Source of the DNA: Enterobacteriaceae endosymbiont of Donacia clavipes
GTDB lineage: Bacteria > Pseudomonadota > Gammaproteobacteria > Enterobacterales > Enterobacteriaceae
Length of the DNA: 64,000 nucleotides
Direction of reading: 5' to 3'
Assembly (NCBI RefSeq): GCF_012570365.1
Contig: NZ_CP046208.1
Location: forward strand, 284,734-348,733
The notes beneath the pieces are model-generated. The model did not search any database. It saw nothing but the letters and a program-made list of their open reading frames with translations, and was not told the DNA's origin. This document shows positions 43,884 to 52,711 of this stretch, piece after piece. The translations under genes and the position numbers were made by a program. Numbering within the stretch: position 1 is the first letter of the stretch; each line of letters starts with the position of its first letter.

Positions 43884-46001
43884 TTATGATTTAAATCTAG
43901 ATTCAATAATTATTTTTGAAATACTATCAGGTGCTCTAGTATATTTTAAAAACTCCATAGAATATGATGCTCTTCCTTGACTACAAGAACGTAAATCTGT
44001 AGCATAACCAAACATTTCTGATAATGGAACACAAGCACGTATAGTATTTCCAGTGGGTATATTAATAATACCTTCTATAATTCCTCTTCTACGTTTTAAA
44101 TCTCCAATTATATCTCCCATATATCCTTCAGGAGTTTCTACTTCTACCTTCATTATAGGTTCAAGTAAAATAGGATTAGCTTTTTTAAATGCATTTTTAA
44201 ATGCAATTGCTGCTGCAACCTTAAAAGCTAATTCAGAAGAATCTACATCATGATAAGATCCAAAATGTAGTCTTATTGCAATATTAACTACAGGAAAACT
44301 TGCCATAGGACCTGATTTTAATTGTTCTTGAATACTTTTATCTATAGCGGAAATATATTCATTAGGTATTACACCACCTTTTATATCATTAGTAAATGAA
44401 TAACCTTCATTATTTTTATTAGATTTTAATGGAAATATATCAATTACTACATGACCGTATTGTCCTCTACCTCCTGTCTGTTTTATATATTTACCTTCTA
44501 TATTTTTTACACTATTTTGTATTGTTTCTCGATAAGAAACTTGTGGTTTTCCTATATTTGCAGCTACGTTAAATTCCCTTTTCATTCTATCAATAATTAT
44601 TTCTAAATGTAATTCGCCCATTCCTGCAATAATAGTTTGATTTGTTTCTATATCAGTCCATGTTCTTAAAGAAGGATCTTCTTTTATTAAACGATTTAAT
44701 GCTAAACCCATTTTTTCTTGATCCACTTTAGTTATAGGTTCTATAGCAATAGAAATAACAGGTTCTGGAAATTCCATATTTTCGAGAATTATACAATTAT
44801 TAATATTACATAATGTATCTCCTGTTGTAACATTTTTTAAACCGATAGCTGCTGCAATATCTCCTGCGTAAACTTTTTTTATTTCTTCTTTTTTATTTGC
44901 ATGCATTTGTACAATTCTACCAATACGTTCTTTTTGTTTCTTAATTGGATTAAATATAGTTTCTCCATTACTAACAGTTCCAGAATATACTCTAAAAAAA
45001 GTTAAATTACCGACAAAAGGATCATTAGCTATTTTAAAAGCTAATGCTGAAAATGGTTCATTATCATTAGTATTACGAGTAATTATATGTTGGTTATCAC
45101 TATCAGATATGCCCTGAACTGGAGGTATATCTTTAGGAGATGGTAAATAGTCAATAATTGCATCTAATAATGACTGTACTCCTTTATTTTTAAATGCAGA
45201 ACCACAAGTTATTAAAGTAATTTCATTATTTAATACTCTTTTTCTTAAAGAAAATTTAATTTCTTCTATAGTAAGATTATATCCATTTAAATATTTTTCT
45301 AATAATAATTCATCTGATTCAACCGCGGATTCTATTAATTTTTGACGCCATAATTTTACTTCTTTATTCATATTAAAAGGTATATTAGTACAATTACATT
45401 TTATTCCTTGATCTTTTTCATTCCAATATAAAGCTTTCATTTGTATTAAATCAATAATACCGGAAAATTTATTTTCTGTACCTATTGGTAATTGTAATGG
45501 GACAGCTTCTGTTATTAAATTTTTTTGTATTTGCTTAATAACTTTTATAAAATTAGCTCCCATACGATCCATTTTATTTATAAAAGCGATTCTGGGAACT
45601 TTATATTTATTAGCTTGTTTCCATACTGTTTCAGATTGTGGTTGTACTCCTCCTACAGCACAATAAATCATAACAACTCCATCTAATATTCTCATAGAAC
45701 GTTCTACTTCAATTGTAAAATCTACATGTCCAGGTGTATCAATAATGTTAATTCTATGTTCTTTATATTGATTAAACATTCCAGACCAAAATGCAGTAGT
45801 AGCGGCTGAAGTAATAGTAATCCCTCTTTCTTGTTCTTGTTCCATCCAATCCATTGTGGCAGCTCCATCATGAACTTCACCTATTTTATGATTTACTCCT
45901 GTATAAAATAAAATTCTTTCTGTTGTAGTAGTTTTTCCTGCATCAATATGTGCGCTAATACCAATATTACGATAACGTGTTATAGGAGTTATACGACTCA
46001 T
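43884..46001 (-). CDS. fusA: Elongation factor G
   Basis: Translocase GTPase, also active in ribosome recycling. The product has 705 residues (E. coli 704), all five domains present. G1 [16 protein letters not shown]2/G3 [11 protein letters not shown] and [10 protein letters not shown]4 NKMD; domain [17 protein letters not shown]. It is 65 bp before tuf in the usual rpsL-rpsG-fusA-tuf order. Confidence 0.99.
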   Translation of the reverse strand: MSRITPITRYRNIGISAHIDAGKTTTTERILFYTGVNHKIGEVHDGAATMDWMEQEQERGITITSAATTAFWSGMFNQYKEHRINIIDTPGHVDFTIEVERSMRILDGVVMIYCAVGGVQPQSETVWKQANKYKVPRIAFINKMDRMGANFIKVIKQIQKNLITEAVPLQLPIGTENKFSGIIDLIQMKALYWNEKDQGIKCNCTNIPFNMNKEVKLWRQKLIESAVESDELLLEKYLNGYNLTIEEIKFSLRKRVLNNEITLITCGSAFKNKGVQSLLDAIIDYLPSPKDIPPVQGISDSDNQHIITRNTNDNEPFSALAFKIANDPFVGNLTFFRVYSGTVSNGETIFNPIKKQKERIGRIVQMHANKKEEIKKVYAGDIAAAIGLKNVTTGDTLCNINNCIILENMEFPEPVISIAIEPITKVDQEKMGLALNRLIKEDPSLRTWTDIETNQTIIAGMGELHLEIIIDRMKREFNVAANIGKPQVSYRETIQNSVKNIEGKYIKQTGGRGQYGHVVIDIFPLKSNKNNEGYSFTNDIKGGVIPNEYISAIDKSIQEQLKSGPMASFPVVNIAIRLHFGSYHDVDSSELAFKVAAAIAFKNAFKKANPILLEPIMKVEVETPEGYMGDIIGDLKRRRGIIEGIINIPTGNTIRACVPLSEMFGYATDLRSCSQGRASYSMEFLKYTRAPDSISKIIIESRFKS

Positions 46002-46159
46002 ATTATTCCTCTATTTTATTAGATAAAAATTTTAAAATTATATCAAACATTATTTTTAATAAAATAATAAACATTGATTTTAGCTACACATATTTTAATT
46101 AATTGATTTATTTTCATTTTAAATTAAAATTAGTTTAATTTTTTTATGACTAAATATTT

Positions 46160-46630
46160 TTACCAACGATAATGTGCAAATGCTTTGTTAGCTTCTGCCA
46201 TGCGATGTATTTCTTCACGTTTTTTAACAGCATTTCCTTTTTTTTCTATAGCATCTAATATTTCATTAGTAAGTTTTAAAATCATTGATTTTTCTTGCCT
46301 TTTTCGTGCAGCATTTACTAACCAACGCATAGCTAAAGTATTTCTTCTTATAGGTCTTATTTCAACAGGAACTTGATATGTTGATCCACCTACTCTTCTA
46401 GATTTTACTTCAACTATTGGTTTTATGTTTTCTAATGCAATTAAAAATACATCTATTTCTTTTTTTCCTAATTTTTTAGTAATTAAATTTAATGAAGAAT
46501 AAACAATTGATTCTGCAATAGATTTTTTACCATCTATCATAATAATATTAATAAATTTAGCCAATAGATCTGATTCAAATTGAGGATCTGGTAATATTTT
46601 ACGTTGACTAACTACTCGTCTACGTGACAT
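46160..46630 (-). CDS. rpsG: Ribosomal protein S7
   Basis: Primary 16S-binding protein of the 30S head; in E. coli it regulates the str operon. Start taken at the ATG at 46628-46630 ([11 protein letters not shown]), 6 bp after GGAG; an ATG four codons upstream overlaps that ribosome-binding site. The product has 156 residues, ending FAHYRW like the short E. coli form. [19 protein letters not shown] and [13 protein letters not shown] are conserved. Confidence 0.98.
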   Translation of the reverse strand: MSRRRVVSQRKILPDPQFESDLLAKFINIIMIDGKKSIAESIVYSSLNLITKKLGKKEIDVFLIALENIKPIVEVKSRRVGGSTYQVPVEIRPIRRNTLAMRWLVNAARKRQEKSMILKLTNEILDAIEKKGNAVKKREEIHRMAEANKAFAHYRW

Positions 46631-46694
46631 AAAAAACTCCATTATTTTAAAATATTTTATATAAATTGTTAATCAATAATTTTTTTATTAACTA

Positions 46695-47066
46695 TTATTT
46701 AGGTTTTTTTGTACCATATTTTGATCTTCCTTGTTTACGATTTTTTACTCCTGTACAATCTAAAGCTCCTCTAATAGTATGATATCTTACACCTGGAAGA
46801 TCTTTTACTCTTCCTCCTCTTATTAAAATTACTGAATGTTCTTGTAAATTATGACCTTCTCCAGATATATAAGAGGTTACTTCTAAACCATTTGTTAATC
46901 TTACTCTACATACTTTACGTAGTGCTGAATTTGGTTTTTTAGGAGTTGTCGTATATACTTTTATACAAACTCCTCTTTTTTGAGGACATGAATTTAAAGC
47001 AGGAACGTTAGTTTTAGTAATTTTACGAATTCTATTTTTTCGAACTAATTGATTAATTGTTGACAT
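46695..47066 (-). CDS. rpsL: Ribosomal protein S12
   Basis: Decoding-centre protein of the 30S subunit. The product has 123 residues (E. coli 124). [14 protein letters not shown] carries the lysine altered in streptomycin-resistant mutants, here wild type. [19 protein letters not shown] is conserved, also without resistance changes. First gene of the classical str operon; tusBCD precede it as in E. coli. Confidence 0.99.
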   Translation of the reverse strand: MSTINQLVRKNRIRKITKTNVPALNSCPQKRGVCIKVYTTTPKKPNSALRKVCRVRLTNGLEVTSYISGEGHNLQEHSVILIRGGRVKDLPGVRYHTIRGALDCTGVKNRKQGRSKYGTKKPK

Positions 47067-47124
47067 ATTTTTTCCTAAATAGAAAATTTAATTAATTTTA
47101 AATTAAAACTATTATTTTAATAAA

Positions 47125-47424
47125 CTACCATATAATTTGTTGTTTATTTTTTATAATTAAATCGACAAATTTTATATAATTTATACGTATAATTTGTTTT
47201 GAAATATTTAAATTTAAACCTCTAGCCAATATATCATCATTAATAGCAAATATTAATAATTTTATTTTTTTCTTAATTTTAATTATTTTTTCCATAGATT
47301 TACTATTTTTTAATCCAGCTAATACACCATCTTGAATTAAAAGTAAATCATCATGTTCATTTAAAATTTTTAATAATAAAGAAAAATTACAAGATGATGG
47401 TGAACTAAATAAGGTATATAACAT
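47125..47424 (-). CDS. tusB: Sulfur relay protein TusB
   Basis: Subunit of the cytoplasmic TusBCD complex that passes persulfide sulfur from TusA to TusE-MnmA for 2-thiolation of wobble uridine in Lys, Glu and Gln tRNAs. The product has 99 residues (E. coli 95). MLYTLFSSPSSCNFSLLLKIL and DDLLLIQDGVLAGL match the family. It lies 20 bp after tusC, just before rpsL, the E. coli order. Conservation is low, so the call rests on motif plus synteny. Confidence 0.92.
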   Translation of the reverse strand: MLYTLFSSPSSCNFSLLLKILNEHDDLLLIQDGVLAGLKNSKSMEKIIKIKKKIKLLIFAINDDILARGLNLNISKQIIRINYIKFVDLIIKNKQQIIW

Positions 47425-47444
47425 AATAAATATAATTTATTTAA

Positions 47445-47813
47445 CTAAAAATTCATAATTATATTATAATCAGCAATATTTTTTTTCCATAATATTAAAT
47501 CTATTATTTTAATAGGTACAATCCAATTATTTTTTTTATAATTTTTTATTCCTAATTCTTTTAAAGATTGTAAACAAACAAAAAAATTATTAATATTACA
47601 TAAATTTAAAATACTAAAACTTATATTATATTTTTTTAATAAAATATTTTTTGTTTGTTGATAATTTTTTATTTGTAAAATTCCATCTCCTATAAAAAAT
47701 AAAGCTATATCCTCAGTAAATGAGGATATAGAAATTACTGTATCAAGTCCTTCTTTTCCAATATTATTTCCGTAAGGAGATGTTTTAAATATAAATGCTA
47801 TTTTATTATTCAT
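47445..47813 (-). CDS. tusC: Sulfur relay protein TusC
   Basis: DsrF-like subunit of TusBCD. The product has 122 residues (E. coli 119). The N-terminal KIAFIFKTSPYGNNIGKEGLD (family: FSSAPHGTAAGREGLD) and VISISSFTEDIALFFIGDGI segments are recognisable. Its ATG overlaps the tusD stop by one base, so the two are translationally coupled. Confidence 0.94.
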   Translation of the reverse strand: MNNKIAFIFKTSPYGNNIGKEGLDTVISISSFTEDIALFFIGDGILQIKNYQQTKNILLKKYNISFSILNLCNINNFFVCLQSLKELGIKNYKKNNWIVPIKIIDLILWKKNIADYNIIMNF

Positions 47814-48211
47814 TAAAATTGAATTAATCGATCACAGGTTAATATAGATTTTGCTAATGTACTTAAAGTAGTTACTTCAAATCTATTATTAATCATATCA
47901 TTATTTTGTTGATAATTTAATAATTTATTTTTATCATAATCTTCCCTAATTATGCCTCTTTTCTTAGCGGATGTAACACATAAATATAAATTTATGTTAT
48001 ATTTTTTACTTAATTTTTGCCAAGAATAAATTAAATTAAATTCATCTACATCAAATTTAATATTTTTATTAGCATTATAAACACCATCACAATAAAAAAA
48101 TATACTTTGTATAAAATTCTTTTTTTGTATTGCTGCATTAACAAATAAATATGCTGAATAAGAATTTTGTGTATTAAAAGGAGCTCCAGTAACTAATATT
48201 ACAAAAATCAT
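47813..48211 (-). CDS. tusD: Sulfur relay protein TusD
   Basis: DsrE-like catalytic subunit of TusBCD; its conserved cysteine carries the persulfide. The product has 132 residues (E. coli 128). The cysteine is present in INLYLCVTSAKKRGI (family: CVAAALRRG), and FFYCDGVYNANKNI and the C-terminal CDRLIQF match E. coli. With tusB, tusC, truB and miaB in the window, the symbiont keeps several tRNA-modification steps. In E. coli slyX, slyD and yheO lie between tusD and fkpA; they are absent. Confidence 0.96.
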   Translation of the reverse strand: MIFVILVTGAPFNTQNSYSAYLFVNAAIQKKNFIQSIFFYCDGVYNANKNIKFDVDEFNLIYSWQKLSKKYNINLYLCVTSAKKRGIIREDYDKNKLLNYQQNNDMINNRFEVTTLSTLAKSILTCDRLIQF

Positions 48212-48266
48212 ATAATTTTTATTTCTTTATTATATTTAATTAAACAAAATACTTATTTTTTAATAT

Positions 48267-49112
48267 TTATTTAGATACTGAAGAAATAATATCTAAAAGT
48301 TCAATATCAAATATTAAAGTAGAATTATTTGGTATACCAGGTATTATTTCTGTACCATAAGCTAATTTAGGAGGTACAACTAATGTAATTTTACCACCTT
48401 TTCTAATATATTTTAATCCTTCTTGCCAACCAGTAATTACTTCTTGTAAACTTATATATAAAGGTTCTTTTGAAGATGAATTATCGAATATAGTTCCATC
48501 AACTAATTTTCCTTTATATTTAATAACTATAATCATATTATTATTAGTTATTTTTTTACCCTTACCCATTTTTCTAATTTTATATATTAAGCCACTTTTA
48601 GTTTTTTTAGTATTTTTTTCTTTTAAAAATTTTCTAATATATTTTTTTGCTTCAATATTACTTTGTTTTGCTTCTTTTTTTGTCTCTTGTATAGTATATG
48701 ATTGTATACTAGCTTCAAATTTTTGAATTTGCTTATTCATTTCATCTTCAGATATTTTAACTTTATTTTCTAAAACATCGGATACACCTTGAAGAATAAT
48801 TTTTTTATTCAAAACTATTTTTAATTTATCCTGTGTTTGAAATGTTTTAGCTAAATATTTTCCAATTGAAACTCCTAAAGCATAGGACATCTTTTCTTGT
48901 TCATTTAATAAACAAGTTCCTTTTTTATTATTTTTTAATTTTGATTTTTTTTTTATAATTATTTTTTCTTTTTTTATAACAACTTTATTTTTATTTTTAC
49001 TATTCCACCAAGATGTATTTTTTAATAAAAATGCATTTACATTAGATATATTTAAACCAATAATTACAATTAATATAATAAATATTGATTTTTTTTTAGT
49101 AAAAAATTCCAT
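48267..49112 (-). CDS. fkpA: FKBP-type peptidyl-prolyl isomerase FkpA (exported)
   Basis: Periplasmic chaperone and proline isomerase. The product has 281 residues (E. coli 270). N-terminal signal peptide with a KKK basic end and hydrophobic core IFIILIVIIGLNI, likely cut after NVNA. A Lys-rich spacer follows, then the dimerisation domain (about 65-160) and the FKBP domain (about 170-277) with VDGTIFDNSSSKEPL, GWQEGLKYIRKGGKI and ELLDI. The ATG is 5 bp after GGAG. Its presence implies that a periplasm and Sec export remain. FkpA is unusual in genomes this small. Confidence 0.95.
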   Translation of the reverse strand: MEFFTKKKSIFIILIVIIGLNISNVNAFLLKNTSWWNSKNKNKVVIKKEKIIIKKKSKLKNNKKGTCLLNEQEKMSYALGVSIGKYLAKTFQTQDKLKIVLNKKIILQGVSDVLENKVKISEDEMNKQIQKFEASIQSYTIQETKKEAKQSNIEAKKYIRKFLKEKNTKKTKSGLIYKIRKMGKGKKITNNNMIIVIKYKGKLVDGTIFDNSSSKEPLYISLQEVITGWQEGLKYIRKGGKITLVVPPKLAYGTEIIPGIPNNSTLIFDIELLDIISSVSK

Positions 49113-49171
49113 TTTTGCTCCAAAGTTTTTTAATAAGATTAATTGTTTAAAAATTTAGAATATATTATAAC

Positions 49172-49213
49172 TTTTATATAAATAAGATAATTTATTATCT
49201 TATTTATATAAAA
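49172..49213. terminator. Long perfect hairpin between asd and fkpA
   Basis: Perfect 19-bp arms (core TATATAAATAAGATAA and its complement) with loop TTTA, about 57 bp past the asd stop. It is entirely A-T except one pair, and there is no clean U run after the stem on the minus strand. It could terminate asd transcripts or stabilise their 3' end. Confidence 0.45.
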
Positions 49214-49269
49214 TATTACTTTTAATAAATAAAAAAAACAAGTTAAAAAAAAACTATTTTTAAAAAATT

Positions 49270-50379
49270 CTAAATTAATAATTTTAACATTCTTCTTAAT
49301 GGTTCTGCAGCACCCCAAAGTAATTGGTCACCAACAGAAAACATTGAAAAACAATTTTTATCTATATTTAATTTTTTTATTCTTCCAATAGGTAAATCTA
49401 ATTTACCACTAACAAAAGATGGAGTAAGATAATTAATAGTACTATTAAAATCATTGGAAATAATTTTTACCCATTTATTATGAGAATTAATAATATTTTT
49501 AATATTGTTTATAGATAAATTTTTTTTTAATTTTATTGTAAAAGATTGACTGTGAGAACGTAAAGTTGCTATTCTAACACAAATACCATCTACTTGAATA
49601 GTTTTATTTGAATTTAAAATTTTATTAGTTTCAAATTGACCTTTCCATTCTTCTTTTGTTTGTCCATTATTCATTTTTTTATCTATCCATGGAATTAAAC
49701 TATTAATTAAAGGAACTTTAAAATTATTTTTAGGAAAATTATAAGAATGCATTTTATTGCTAATTTTTTCTTCTATATCTAGAATATTTATAGAAGAATC
49801 ATTAATTAAATGAGATATACTCTTATAAATATATTTCATTTGAAAAATAAGTTCTTGCATAAATTTAGCACCAGCACCTGATGCTGCTTGATATGTAGAA
49901 ACAAAAATCCATTCAATAAGATTATTATAGAATAAGCCTCCTAAAGTCATTAACATTAGACTAACAGTACAATTTCCACCTACAAAAGTTTTAATTCCCA
50001 TATTTAATTTTTGTTCTATCAATTTGTAATTAACAGGATCTAATACAATAGTAGCATTTTTTAATGTTCTTAAAATTGATGCTGCATCTATCCAATAACC
50101 TTTCCAACCTATTTTTCTTAATTTATAATAAATCTTATTTGTATAATTACTACCTTGACATGTAATAATTATATCTAATTGAGATAATTTTTCAAAATCA
50201 TAAGCATTTTGTAATTTTATACATTTATTTTTTAAATCTGTAAAAGGGATATATTCTCCATACTGAGAAGTAGTAAAAAAAATAGCATTAATATTATCAA
50301 AATCTTTTTTTTTCATCATTCTATTAATAAGTACAGATCCTACCATGCCTCTCCAACCTATAAATCCTACATCTTTCAT
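49270..50379 (-). CDS. asd: Aspartate-semialdehyde dehydrogenase
   Basis: NADPH-dependent reduction of aspartyl phosphate to the semialdehyde, the branch point to lysine/diaminopimelate, threonine and methionine. The product has 369 residues (E. coli 367). NADP-binding MKDVGFIGWRGMVGSVL, active-site Cys in FVGGNCTVSLM, catalytic His in RSHSQSFTIKL, and the C-terminal FSVGDQLLWGAAEPLRR are intact. With rodA and mrdA in the window, a role in diaminopimelate for peptidoglycan is the likely reason for keeping it (inference). It stands next to fkpA, which is not the E. coli neighbour. Confidence 0.97.
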   Translation of the reverse strand: MKDVGFIGWRGMVGSVLINRMMKKKDFDNINAIFFTTSQYGEYIPFTDLKNKCIKLQNAYDFEKLSQLDIIITCQGSNYTNKIYYKLRKIGWKGYWIDAASILRTLKNATIVLDPVNYKLIEQKLNMGIKTFVGGNCTVSLMLMTLGGLFYNNLIEWIFVSTYQAASGAGAKFMQELIFQMKYIYKSISHLINDSSINILDIEEKISNKMHSYNFPKNNFKVPLINSLIPWIDKKMNNGQTKEEWKGQFETNKILNSNKTIQVDGICVRIATLRSHSQSFTIKLKKNLSINNIKNIINSHNKWVKIISNDFNSTINYLTPSFVSGKLDLPIGRIKKLNIDKNCFSMFSVGDQLLWGAAEPLRRMLKLLI

Positions 50380-50557
50380 TATTATACCTTATAAAGGATT
50401 ATTTTATATATTTACTTTTTGCTAAATAAAATGTTTATAAATAATATTACCAGTTTTTAATTTTAAAAGAATTATAAAATATAATTTTCTTATAAATTTA
50501 AATTTAAATTTACGTATTAGGTTTATCATTGATAATAAAATAAAAATTTTAATTTAT

Positions 50558-51241
50558 TTAAAATATTATGTTATTTATATTCCAATTAATTGGTTTTTTT
50601 TTATGAAAAATAAGATATTTATTTGTTTTTGAAAAATGTTTACAAGAATAAAATCCCTTATAAAAAGATAAAGGTGATGGATGAGATGAAGTTAATATTA
50701 AATTTTTTTTTATTAAAATAGATTTTTTTTTTGCATATGATCCCCATAATAAAAATACAATATTATTATAATTTAAAGTAATTATTTTTATTACATTATC
50801 TGTAAATTTTTCCCAACCAATGTTATAATGAGATTGAGGTTGTCCTTTTATAACCGTTAAAATACAATTTAAAAGCATTACACCTTCATTAACCCAATCT
50901 ATTAAATATCCATGTTTAGGAATAACAAAATCAGGTATATCAAATTTTAATGCCTTATATATATTTTTTAATGTAGGAGGAATTTTTATATTTGGCATTA
51001 CTGAAAAAGCTAAACCATTTGCTTGATTATAACCATAATATGGATCTTGTCCTAAAATAACTACCTTTAGTTTATTAAAATTTATTTTATTAAAAATATT
51101 AAAAATATATTTTTTTTTAGGATAAACAATTTTATTGTGTATAATATCTATATTAATTTTTTTTATTAATTTGATAAAGTAATCTTTTTTTTTTTCTTTT
51201 TTAAAAAAATTTTTCCATATAATATCTTTATTTTTAATCAT
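50558..51241 (-). CDS. ung: Uracil-DNA glycosylase
   Basis: Removes uracil from DNA, the first step of base excision repair of deaminated cytosine. The product has 227 residues (E. coli 229). The water-activating loop is GQDPYYGYNQANGLAFSV: the catalytic Asp and the thymine-excluding Tyr are kept but the following His of the family GQDPYH is Tyr here. The HPSPLS loop with its catalytic His (TSSHPSPLSFYKG) is intact. It is divergent from rpsF. Confidence 0.96.
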   Translation of the reverse strand: MIKNKDIIWKNFFKKEKKKDYFIKLIKKINIDIIHNKIVYPKKKYIFNIFNKINFNKLKVVILGQDPYYGYNQANGLAFSVMPNIKIPPTLKNIYKALKFDIPDFVIPKHGYLIDWVNEGVMLLNCILTVIKGQPQSHYNIGWEKFTDNVIKIITLNYNNIVFLLWGSYAKKKSILIKKNLILTSSHPSPLSFYKGFYSCKHFSKTNKYLIFHKKKPINWNINNIIF

Positions 51242-51375
51242 AATATATAATGAATTTTAAGTATAAAATTAAATTATTAATAAATAATTATTTTACACTA
51301 ATTAAAAAATTTTTTATTTTATCCTTGTTTTTAATATTTTTTTAAAAACTAATTATCCATAAGGAAAAAATATAA

Positions 51376-51738
51376 GTGAAATATTACGAAATAGTATTAA
51401 TGATAAATCCAGATCAAAGTGATCAAATAAATAATATTATAAAATATTATAAAAAATTTATTTATAAACATAAAGGATCAATTTCTAGATTTGAAGATTG
51501 GGGAAGAAGACAATTATCTTATCCTATATTTAAATGGCATAAAGCACATTATGTATTAATAAATATAACATTAAATAGTAACTTAATAAAAGATATTGAA
51601 AAAAGTTTAAGAATTAATGAAAATATTATCAGATATCTTATAATAAAAACAAAAACAGAAAGAAAAAATATATCTTATATTTTAAAATCTAAAGATGAAC
51701 ATCAAGAAAAACGAAATGATGTTATAAAAACAATATAA
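51376..51738 (+). CDS. rpsF: Ribosomal protein S6 (GTG start)
   Basis: 30S platform protein that pairs with S18. The product has 120 residues (E. coli 131, whose acidic tail is missing). It opens with GTG at 51376-51378, 10 bp after AAGGA, giving MKYYEIVLMINPDQSDQ as in E. coli MRHYEIVFMVHPDQSEQ. EDWGRRQLSYPIFKWHKAHYVL is conserved. In E. coli priB lies between rpsF and rpsR; here a 51-bp gap replaces it. Confidence 0.98.
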   Translation: MKYYEIVLMINPDQSDQINNIIKYYKKFIYKHKGSISRFEDWGRRQLSYPIFKWHKAHYVLINITLNSNLIKDIEKSLRINENIIRYLIIKTKTERKNISYILKSKDEHQEKRNDVIKTI

Positions 51739-51789
51739 ATTTATTTATAAAATAATTAATATATATTTAACAAGTTTTGGAGTTATATA

Positions 51790-52017
51790 ATGATACGTTA
51801 TTTTCGTCGTCGTAAATTTTGTCGTTTTACTGCAGAAGGGGTTAAGGAAATTGATTATAAAGATATACATATTTTAAAAAATTTTATTACTGAAAGTGGT
51901 AAAATAGTACCTAGTAGAATTACTGGTACTAAGGCAAAATATCAACGTCAACTTGCTAAAGCTATAAAATTAGCAAGATATTTATCTTTAATATCATATA
52001 CTGATCATCATAAATAA
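51790..52017 (+). CDS. rpsR: Ribosomal protein S18
   Basis: 30S protein bound next to S6. The product has 75 residues, exactly as in E. coli. [23 protein letters not shown] at the start (two arginine clusters) and [20 protein letters not shown] are almost unchanged. A GGAG ribosome-binding site is present about 7 bp before the ATG. It sits in the rpsF-rpsR-rplI operon. Confidence 0.99.
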   Translation: MIRYFRRRKFCRFTAEGVKEIDYKDIHILKNFITESGKIVPSRITGTKAKYQRQLAKAIKLARYLSLISYTDHHK

Positions 52018-52072
52018 ATTTATAAAAATATTATTTTTAATTTTACATATTTTAATTAGTAAAGAGTATTAA

Positions 52073-52525
52073 ATGATGAAAATTATTTTATTAAATTCTA
52101 TTCCAGGTTTAGGAAAAAAATCTCAGATTGTAAAAGTAAAACCTGGATACGCTCGTAATTTTTTAATACCTAATAATAAATGTATTTCTGCAACAAAAAT
52201 TAATATTAATTTTTTAAAACAAAAATTATTAGAAAAAAAATCTCAATTATTAAGTATTTTAGATAATGCTAAACTAAGATTAAAAAAATTTAATTGTATA
52301 AAAAAAATAGTAATTAAAGCAAAAGCAGGTAAAACAGGTAAATTATTTGGTTCAATAGGTAGAAATGATATTCTAAAAAAAATAAAGGAAATAGGATTTG
52401 ATATTTTAAAAAAAGAAATAAAATTACCAAAAGGATCTTTAAAATATATAGGTGATTATAATATTATTTTTCAATTTCATAAAAAAATTTCAATAGAGAA
52501 AATAGTTAGCATAATTAATAATTAA
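52073..52525 (+). CDS. rplI: Ribosomal protein L9
   Basis: 50S protein with two globular domains joined by a long helix. The product has 150 residues (149 from the second Met; E. coli 149). Tandem ATG codons at 52073 and 52076 make the exact start uncertain; E. coli MQVILLD aligns with the second one. N-terminal rRNA-binding PGLGKKSQIVKVKPGYARNF and C-terminal LFGSIGRNDI are conserved. It ends the rpsF operon, before the 4.5S RNA gene. Confidence 0.97.
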   Translation: MMKIILLNSIPGLGKKSQIVKVKPGYARNFLIPNNKCISATKININFLKQKLLEKKSQLLSILDNAKLRLKKFNCIKKIVIKAKAGKTGKLFGSIGRNDILKKIKEIGFDILKKEIKLPKGSLKYIGDYNIIFQFHKKISIEKIVSIINN

Positions 52526-52564
52526 TAAATTGACTAATTAGAAAAATTAATTATAATTATATAT

Positions 52565-52665
52565 GGAGTATGATTATTTGAGCAATATTATTTTGTAAAC
52601 CCAGTCAGGTCTGGAAAGAAGCAGCTGTAGCAAATTTAATATGTGTAAAAAATAATCATGCTCTA
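52565..52665 (+). ncRNA. ffs: Signal recognition particle 4.5S RNA
   Basis: The SRP domain IV core is visible as GTCAGGTCTGGAAAGAAGCAG (about 52604-52624), nearly the same as in E. coli, including the Ffh-binding internal loops and GGAA-type tetraloop. The 5' stretch GAGTATGATTATTT pairs with 3' AAATAATCATGCTC (one G-U), closing a single long hairpin of about 101 nt. It forms the particle with Ffh to target membrane proteins. It lies just upstream of dnaX, on the same strand. Confidence 0.95.
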
Positions 52666-52711
52666 CTAAATTTTTAAATTTTAATTATATATGATAAATT
52701 TTTATAATAAA

